DNA of 48,665 nucleotides, from NCBI GenBank assembly GCA_019752335.1, contig JAIEMJ010000021.1:1-48665 (forward strand). The letters run 5' to 3'. Each line of letters begins with the position of its first letter. Position 1 is the stretch's first letter. Shown here piece after piece: positions 43,611 to 48,665 of this stretch. The notes below the pieces were generated by a model. It was not told the origin of the DNA, did not search any database, and worked only from the letters and a program-made list of their open reading frames with translations. The translations under genes were made by a program, and so were the position numbers. Source of the stretch: Bryobacteraceae bacterium (GTDB lineage Bacteria; Acidobacteriota; Terriglobia; Bryobacterales; Bryobacteraceae).

Positions 43611-44156
43611 ATGATCGCTTATCTCTTCTGGCACACCCCGCGCGCCGGCGTCGATGAGGCGCAGTACGCCGCCAAGCTCATCCATTTTCACGAAGAGCTC
43701 GAACAACTCGGGTCCGGCAGCACTGGACTGGCGCTCGATCCCGTGGCCTACTCACTCCCCGAGGTTCCCTGGATTCCTGTCAACCGCTCCGTCTACCTCG
43801 ACGTCTACGCTATGGACAGTACCAGTCGCATGGAGACGCTTAATTCCGCCGCCGTCTCCGGACCCATGCTACAGCCCCACCAGGAGATCGCGGCCTTGTA
43901 CGGCTCGGGCGCCGGTAGCCTGTACGACGTCCGCGCTGGCCAACTCGGACCGGCCACCGATAGCTACTGGTTCGCCAAGCCCCAGGGCATGACCTACGCC
44001 GAACTCGACGCTTTGCTGAACCCACTCATCACGCCCGGCGTGGCGCTCCTGCGCCGCCTGATGGTCCTCGGGCCGTCGCCCGAGTTCTGCCTCTTGTCCC
44101 CCGCGCCCCTGACGCTTCCCCTCACCGCCGAACACCGCCCTCTCACCACCCTGTAA
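43611..44156 (+). CDS. Unidentified cytoplasmic protein
   Basis: The 181-residue frame from ATG 43611 begins MIAYLFWHTPRAGVDEAQYA and includes LIHFHEELEQLG, VPWIPVNRSVYLDVYAMD, a YWFAKPQGMTYAELDALL motif and a Leu/Pro-rich tail. I do not recognise the family. The aromatic-rich N-terminus and HFHEEL motif suggest a compact alpha-beta fold, perhaps like a dimeric ferredoxin-type barrel, but no catalytic pattern stands out. There is no signal peptide. It sits 16 bases after the hydrolase gene and nine before the redoxin gene, so it is likely in an operon. Confidence 0.6.
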   Translation: MIAYLFWHTPRAGVDEAQYAAKLIHFHEELEQLGSGSTGLALDPVAYSLPEVPWIPVNRSVYLDVYAMDSTSRMETLNSAAVSGPMLQPHQEIAALYGSGAGSLYDVRAGQLGPATDSYWFAKPQGMTYAELDALLNPLITPGVALLRRLMVLGPSPEFCLLSPAPLTLPLTAEHRPLTTL

Positions 44157-44165
44157 GCTGTCCAT

Positions 44166-45311
44166 ATGGGGCGACTCATCTTTCTCCCTGCGCTTCTGGG
44201 GGCGCTATCCTCCTCCGCGCAGACTCCCGCCGGCGCCCGTTGGGCAGAGCTTACCGCCAAGCGCGACAAATTGCCGGGCTACCATCAGGAATTCGAAATC
44301 TCCCGCACCTACGCCGTCCCTGGCGGCCAGCGCGCCGCGCAACGGCAACTGATTCTCGACGCGGCCGGTGCCCTCTGGCGCGAACGCACCGTCTCCGGCT
44401 CCGAGAATCTCGTGCGCCTGTACGATGGCCAGGCCCTCGTCTCGTTTGAGGAGGGCACGCCCGAGTACATCCGCGCCAAACCCACCCCAGAGCCCCCGCT
44501 CCCCACGGCGTACCGTTTCGGCGAGCCCGAGTGGACCGAAGCCGTCGAACTCCCCCGCCAGCCCTGCGCGATCCCCGGCCTCGCGCGCACCTGCATTACT
44601 CTGGACGTCCCTCTCAAGGGCCGTGAGTTGCCCGGCGCCAATGCGCCCAAGATGCTGCCCGGCATGATGCGTCTCCTGGCCGACGCCGATACCGGGCTCC
44701 TCGTCTCTTACCAGGCCGCGCAGGAGGTCCAAGCACCCACCGGTGGCTACCGCCAGGAGACTCGTCTCACCTCGAAGCGTCTCCGCATCGGTAAGGCCAC
44801 CGCGGCCAATCTCTTCTCGTTACCGGCCAACTTCCAGGAAGTTGCTGGGTTTCAGCCCTGGAACGCCGCCAAGATCAAAGCGCAATTCGCGGGTAAGGCC
44901 GCGCCCCCGCTCCAACTCAAGGGCATCGACGGCAAGCCGATTTCGCTCGCCGCCCTTAAGGGCAAAATCGTCCTCCTGGACTTCTGGGCCACCTGGTGCC
45001 CGCCCTGCCGCGCCGACGCCCCCGCGCTCGAAAAGCTCCAGCAGAAACACCCGCAGGACCTCGCCATCATCGGGATCTCCGTCAGCGAAGAGCGAGCGAT
45101 CGTCGAGAAGTTCCTGCGCGAGTACCCCCGCAGCTACCCCGTCGCCCTCACCACCGAAAACGAACTCAGCCGTCCCTACCAGGCCGGCCCCTTACCGCTG
45201 TACTTGGTCATCGGCCGCGACGGCAAACTCACCGCCGCCTCTGAAGGCGACCAAGGCTTAAACGAACTGCGCCGCTTACTCCAACAATCCGGCCTCGCCG
45301 CGGAACCCTAG
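44166..45311 (+). CDS. Secreted TlpA-like thiol redoxin with extra N-terminal domain
   Basis: The 381-residue protein has a signal peptide (LIFLPALLGALSSSAQ). An N-terminal domain of about 210 residues follows, made of long antiparallel strands (GYHQEFEISRTYAVPGG, RQLILDAAGALWRERTV, NLVRLYDGQALVSFEEG) that recalls LolA/LolB-type half-barrels. The C-terminal thioredoxin fold (about 245-375) has LLDFWATWCPPCRADAPALE with Cys278 and Cys281, and the cis-Pro segment GPLPLYLVIGRDGKL. It probably reduces or exchanges disulfides in the periplasm. Two more Cys (134, 143) lie in the N-terminal domain and could be a disulfide or target. It converges on the kinase gene. Confidence 0.8.
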   Translation: MGRLIFLPALLGALSSSAQTPAGARWAELTAKRDKLPGYHQEFEISRTYAVPGGQRAAQRQLILDAAGALWRERTVSGSENLVRLYDGQALVSFEEGTPEYIRAKPTPEPPLPTAYRFGEPEWTEAVELPRQPCAIPGLARTCITLDVPLKGRELPGANAPKMLPGMMRLLADADTGLLVSYQAAQEVQAPTGGYRQETRLTSKRLRIGKATAANLFSLPANFQEVAGFQPWNAAKIKAQFAGKAAPPLQLKGIDGKPISLAALKGKIVLLDFWATWCPPCRADAPALEKLQQKHPQDLAIIGISVSEERAIVEKFLREYPRSYPVALTTENELSRPYQAGPLPLYLVIGRDGKLTAASEGDQGLNELRRLLQQSGLAAEP

Positions 45312-45323
45312 TCGCTATAAGCC

Positions 45324-47276
45324 TTACCGCGACTCGCACACCTGCTGCAGTTGCCGGCGCAACAGCGCGATGGCCGGGTGCGGCGACGAGTCCAGCCGGG
45401 ATCCACCGCCGCCACACCCTAAAGCGATCCGGTTCGCCGCGAACTCCCGCAGCAAGTCAGCGTCTTGCGGCGCGGCCTCCAGCAGACGCAGGTACACTCC
45501 GTCCGCCTGCGGCCGCGTGGCTGGCTGCGCGCCCCACGCGCGCGCTTGCGCCCATTGCGCGTAGCGATCCCGCGGAAAATCGCTTACCAGACTCGCCGCC
45601 GCGCCAGTGGCTTCGGCCACCCGGCCCGCCCGCAGGAAATCGGCGATCCGTTCGCCGCGTTCCCGTGGCGAGAGGGCCGCCGGATCCAGGCGGTTGACGA
45701 TCGCTTCATACTCCTTCCGCGCGCGCTCCCGTTCCCCTGCTAACTCCAACAACTGGGCCAATCGCCTCTGGTAGCGACGCTCGTTCGGCAACCGCTTCGC
45801 TTCTTCTAACGCCTGCGTCACCTGGCCCGTATCTTCCAAAATGCGGGACCGCTCGTACGCGGCGGCCGCATCCTCCCGGCCTGCAATCGCGCGCGTCGCC
45901 GCTTCAAGCCGGCCCAAACGCCGGTTCGCCTCCGCCGCCGCCAGCCCGCTGGCAGACCGGGCGGCCGCCTCCAAATCTCCCCGATCCAAGGCCACTTGGC
46001 CGCGCAACTCGGCCGCCTCTGGATGCTCGATTCCCTTCAGGACCTCCGCCGCGCCGTCATAGTCGCCCAGCGTCCGCAGGGCCTCCGCCGCCAACAAAGG
46101 ACTTCTCTCCGCCTGCTTGCGCACCACCGCCCTGAGCGCTGGCAAGCCTTCGGAGATCGCTTTGGTCATTTCGCCATCATCCGGCCTCGGGCGTACCCAA
46201 GCCACGGCCGCCAACAACCCAAACACGGCCGCTAACAACCCAAACACGGCCGCGATGCCCGGCCACCACCAATTCTTCTTCGTCCTAGGTGGCGCTTCGA
46301 GGGCCTCGCCGAACTCCCGCGCCGTGCCGTAACGCTCGCGCGGCTCCTGACGGGTGGCCCGCTGGATGGCCGCGTCGTAGCGCCGTAACTCTGGCCGCAC
46401 CGTCGACACCGCTGGAATCTCTTCGCCGGGCTGGCGCTTCGGTGCGGCGCCCGTCAGCAGGTGATACAGCACGCAACCCAGCCCATAGAGATCGGCCGCT
46501 GTGGTCACGGCTTGCCCCGCCACCTGCTCCGGCGCCGCGTAGGCCGGCGTCAACGCGCGAATGGTATTCTGCTCGCCTGAGGGCACGTTGTCCAGCAGCT
46601 TGGCGATCCCGAAGTCCAAGAGCTTGGGCTCGCCGCTCGCCGTCACCAGGATATTGCCGGGCTTCAGGTCCCGGTGCACCACCAGGTTCTGATGCGCATG
46701 CTGCACCGCCTCGCACACCTGCCGGAACAGACGGCAGATCTCCGCTGGACTCCGGCCGCGCGCCCACTCGTCCACCGTCTGGCCTTCGATCAATTCCATC
46801 ACCAGGTACGGCAAACCGTCCTCGGTCGTCCCCGCGTCGATCACCCGGCAGATGTTGGGATGGTTCAAATTCGCGAGAATCTGCCGCTCCCGTTTGAAGC
46901 GTTCCACGATAAAGTCGCTGCGGATGGCGCGGGAAACGAACTTCACCGCCACCCGCAGGCGCAGTTCGCCGTCCGAGCGTTCGCCTTCGTACACCGCCCC
47001 CATGCCGCCCCGGCCAATCTCCCGCACGAGTCGATACGGGCCGACATAATCCGGCGCGCTCTGCTCAATCCGCGCCGCGACGCTCGCGAGCGGCGTCCCC
47101 AGCACGCGCGCCGAACTCCGGTCGAAGCCAATCAGCCGCTCCACCGCTGCCCGAGTCGCTTCGTCGACGCCTTGCTCGTCGAAGTACCGCCGCCGCGCGT
47201 CCGGTTCCAGGTCCGCCGCCGCGTGGAAGTGGCGCTCGATCTCCGGATTCAGGCCTGCAACTCCTGGTGCAGCCAT
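45324..47276 (-). CDS. Membrane Ser/Thr protein kinase with C-terminal repeat domain
   Basis: The roughly 650-residue protein (ATG 47276) has an N-terminal segment, then a Hanks-type kinase (about 80-325): glycine loop IGRGGMGAVYEGE, Lys112 in VAVKF, HRDLKPGN with Asp203, DFG with Asp221, and the APEQ motif. All catalytic residues are present. One membrane helix (about 337-360) follows a KKNWWW anchor, then an extracytoplasmic region of TPR-like helices (about 370-650) that may sense a signal. The start overlaps the sigma-factor gene by 28 bases, so the two are translationally linked. Phosphorylation of that sigma factor is the likely job. A CTG eight bases after AGGAG further in is an alternative start. 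Confidence 0.88.
   Translation of the reverse strand: MAAPGVAGLNPEIERHFHAAADLEPDARRRYFDEQGVDEATRAAVERLIGFDRSSARVLGTPLASVAARIEQSAPDYVGPYRLVREIGRGGMGAVYEGERSDGELRLRVAVKFVSRAIRSDFIVERFKRERQILANLNHPNICRVIDAGTTEDGLPYLVMELIEGQTVDEWARGRSPAEICRLFRQVCEAVQHAHQNLVVHRDLKPGNILVTASGEPKLLDFGIAKLLDNVPSGEQNTIRALTPAYAAPEQVAGQAVTTAADLYGLGCVLYHLLTGAAPKRQPGEEIPAVSTVRPELRRYDAAIQRATRQEPRERYGTAREFGEALEAPPRTKKNWWWPGIAAVFGLLAAVFGLLAAVAWVRPRPDDGEMTKAISEGLPALRAVVRKQAERSPLLAAEALRTLGDYDGAAEVLKGIEHPEAAELRGQVALDRGDLEAAARSASGLAAAEANRRLGRLEAATRAIAGREDAAAAYERSRILEDTGQVTQALEEAKRLPNERRYQRRLAQLLELAGERERARKEYEAIVNRLDPAALSPRERGERIADFLRAGRVAEATGAAASLVSDFPRDRYAQWAQARAWGAQPATRPQADGVYLRLLEAAPQDADLLREFAANRIALGCGGGGSRLDSSPHPAIALLRRQLQQVCESR
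46213..46253 (-). repeat. 21-bp tandem duplication in the kinase membrane helix
   Basis: The unit AACAACCCAAACACGGCCGC plus one base occurs twice back to back (46213-46233 and 46234-46254), identical except for the last base. On the coding strand each copy encodes AAVFGLL, extending the membrane helix by seven residues. The near identity suggests a recent duplication. Confidence 0.9.
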
Positions 47277-47833
47277 GCTTGCGCCAATCGCAGTTCGCGA
47301 TAAACCTGCGCCGCGGTGGTGCCATCGGCTAAGCTGTCGGCGCACTCCTCGGCCGTCATGCCGCCGAAGAAGCGCATCTCGATCAGCCGCGCCTTACGCG
47401 CGTCGTGGACCGCCAGACGGTCCAGCGCCTCGTGGATTGCCAGCACCTGCTCGCTGTCCTGGTCCAGCGAAAGAATCTCTTCCTTCAATTCGAGGTTTGC
47501 CATTCCCGAGCCTCGCTTTTGCGCACCTTTCGTGCGAGCGTAGTCGACAATGATCTGCCGCATCACCCGCGCGGCGAGCGCAAAGAAATGCGCCCGGTTG
47601 TTGATCGCCTGCTCGCGCCCTTCGATCAACTTGATGTAAGCTTCATTCACCAGCGCGGTAGCCTGAATCGTCTGGGCTTGGCCACGTAAGTAGGAGTGAG
47701 CCAGTCGCCGCAGTTCGTCGTAAACCAGAGGAACCAGGAGGTTGATGGCATTCTCATCGCCCTGGCGGGAGCGTTCAAGGAGGAGGGTGACTTCGTTGGA
47801 ATCCACCGAACCATTATGCGCCTCCCAGGCCAT
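47249..47833 (-). CDS. ECF-type RNA polymerase sigma factor (TIGR02999-like) paired with a kinase
   Basis: The 194-residue sigma factor has region 2 (about 15-105, LLVPLVYDELRRLAHSYL, ATALVNEAYIKLIEG, FFALAARVMRQIIVDYARTK) and region 4 (about 135-190, RLIEMRFFGGMTAEECADSL, AQVYRELRLAQAWL). The usual acidic DAED-type motif of region 2.2 is replaced by QATALVNEAY, with Thr55 and Thr59 nearby. This resembles Vibrio parahaemolyticus EcfP, a sigma factor activated by phosphorylation by the kinase PknT. No anti-sigma gene is adjacent; the kinase gene overlaps the end. ATG 47833 lacks a ribosome binding site; GTG 47806 (VDSNEVTLLLERS) is a plausible alternative. Confidence 0.88.
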   Translation of the reverse strand: MAWEAHNGSVDSNEVTLLLERSRQGDENAINLLVPLVYDELRRLAHSYLRGQAQTIQATALVNEAYIKLIEGREQAINNRAHFFALAARVMRQIIVDYARTKGAQKRGSGMANLELKEEILSLDQDSEQVLAIHEALDRLAVHDARKARLIEMRFFGGMTAEECADSLADGTTAAQVYRELRLAQAWLHQELQA

Positions 47834-47889
47834 GGCGGAAAGCGAATCCCGCCCGCGAATTTCGTTAACTTACTTGAGAGGTGTTTCCC

Positions 47890-48665
47890 ATGCTTTCCGC
47901 CATCGGCCGTTTTCTGCAACTGGCCGCCGGGTTCTTCTTCCTCGCGCTGCTCGCCTCCATCCTGGGCGCGCTCCTGCTGGGGAGCCTTTGGCTCGATGCC
48001 GCCGGGGTCGAAGAGGAGGCCGAGGTCGTCGAGAAACACGAAGACATAACCTTCTCCAATGCCTCCTGGTGGCGCACGCTCGAAATCGGCCTCTCTCGCC
48101 AGAATGGTCCCTACGCGGAAATGCGGCGGGCGATAAAGCGGAAGGAGCCCGGCAAGCTCCTCACGATTGGCACCGAACGTGTGCGCGTCAGCAGCGCCGT
48201 CTACGACCAGTGTTCCGTGGGACAGAGGGTGAAAGTCCGCGTCCAGCCACCCGGCTTCTTCAGGGACTGGCCCATTTTCACGCCCGTGCGACTTTCCGGC
48301 CAGACCACCTTCTCCCGGCTCCCTGCCTTCTACGAAAGTGCCTGGCCGGTGCCGGATTTCCTGCTCACGTTGCTGCCCGCCGCTCTGCTGGGTTGGCTTG
48401 CGCGGAAGACGAACCGGCGGGTATGGTTCCTCAGCGGAATCTGCGCCGCCGTGGCCATCGGCTACTGGCTCTCACCGCTCTCCGACCGGCGCCCGGCGGG
48501 AGACCTACGGCAAACCGAAGGCAAAGTGGTGGCCTTGCGTTTGATTGAGGAGATCGGCGCGACCGCCGACTCTTCCGGGGTCGACGCCCTAACACCGCAT
48601 CTGATTGTCGGAGTCGAGTTCCTGCCCACCGGCTTCCGCGATCCGGTGGTCGCCGTCGACCGGGT
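47890..48665 (+). CDS. Multi-spanning membrane protein (DUF3592-like), cut by the window edge
   Basis: The frame opens at ATG 47890, with GAGAGG eight bases upstream, and runs to the window edge without a stop (at least 258 residues). It has a membrane helix at about residues 8-36 (LAAGFFFLALLASILGALLLG), then an extracytoplasmic segment of about 120 residues (FSNASWWRTLEIGLSRQ, VYDQCSVGQRVKVRVQPPGFF). Two further helices follow (FLLTLLPAALLGWLA and LSGICAAVAIGYWLSPL), then the start of a second similar beta segment (TEGKVVALRLIEEIG). The helix-beta-helix plan with a V-G-x-x-V-x-V loop resembles DUF3592 proteins, whose role is unknown. It is divergent from the sigma-factor gene with a 56-base gap. 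Confidence 0.75.
   Translation, partial: MLSAIGRFLQLAAGFFFLALLASILGALLLGSLWLDAAGVEEEAEVVEKHEDITFSNASWWRTLEIGLSRQNGPYAEMRRAIKRKEPGKLLTIGTERVRVSSAVYDQCSVGQRVKVRVQPPGFFRDWPIFTPVRLSGQTTFSRLPAFYESAWPVPDFLLTLLPAALLGWLARKTNRRVWFLSGICAAVAIGYWLSPLSDRRPAGDLRQTEGKVVALRLIEEIGATADSSGVDALTPHLIVGVEFLPTGFRDPVVAVDR

Noticed and set aside
47249-47276. Frameshift joining the sigma factor and kinase into one protein
   Set aside because: Each frame has a complete family-typical end or start. A 28-base overlap is a normal operon arrangement.

Overview
The window looks like a chromosomal segment of an acidobacterium of the Solibacter/Bryobacter type (class Terriglobia, order Bryobacterales). The grounds are its high G+C; a very large Oar-like TonB-dependent receptor with an N-terminal carboxypeptidase-regulatory domain; three secreted proteins ending in the TIGR03437-type module first described in Solibacter; paired MacB-type permeases; and an ECF sigma factor overlapping a membrane Ser/Thr kinase. 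This is inferred from gene content, since no rRNA is present. Most of the segment reads as core chromosome with small scars: a TPR pseudogene, a truncated hicA, an Rpn gene with an in-frame stop, and two palindromic dispersed-repeat candidates. I see no prophage, intact insertion sequence or CRISPR array.

Layout. 1-1.4 kb: the end of an unknown gene, a palindrome, a conserved acidobacterial protein that seems to begin at an ATA codon, and a decayed TPR gene. 1.4-9.7 kb: cell-surface genes, namely a beta-propeller/TIGR03437 protein, the TonB receptor closed by a strong terminator, a secreted subtilase with a tandem VVWG-repeat tail, a STAS protein on the opposite strand and a small outer-membrane beta-barrel. 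9.7-13.5 kb: a tight run of rpe, bamD, a receiver protein, yajQ and an alpha/beta hydrolase. 13.5-15.2 kb: a ferritin-like protein with an operator palindrome centred on its start codon, a TonB-type energy transducer and tRNA-Leu(CAA). 15.4-18.4 kb: a small secreted protein translationally coupled to a matrixin-like metalloprotease. 18.4-23.2 kb: two metallophosphoesterases, a CNT nucleoside transporter, PolX and a SlyD-type prolyl isomerase.

23.2-27.3 kb is a minus-strand operon: a MocR regulator (probable PdxR), pdxS, pdxT, a low-molecular-weight phosphatase and the broken Rpn nuclease gene. Most of its genes overlap, and direct repeats lie upstream of the regulator. 27.6-32.6 kb: a secreted RidA-like protein and smc. 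32.6-35.3 kb: the hicA remnant abutting two MacB-type permease genes. 35.4-41.6 kb: a small OB-fold-like secreted protein, an S9 peptidase and an NHL/TIGR03437 protein whose terminal module is split twice by the same inserted domain. 41.8-45.3 kb: a secreted alpha/beta hydrolase, an unknown protein and a TlpA-like redoxin. 45.3-47.8 kb: the sigma-kinase pair, followed by a membrane protein cut by the right edge.

Taken together the segment mixes housekeeping (PLP synthesis, pentose phosphate, DNA repair, chromosome condensation, outer-membrane assembly) with an extracellular polymer-degrading programme of proteases, TonB uptake and adhesive or recognition modules. The most distinctive items are the sigma factor that lacks the usual acidic region 2.2 and overlaps its kinase, the twice-interrupted TIGR03437 module, the operator with a start codon at its dyad centre, and the hicA fragment whose frame begins exactly at the end of a macB gene.
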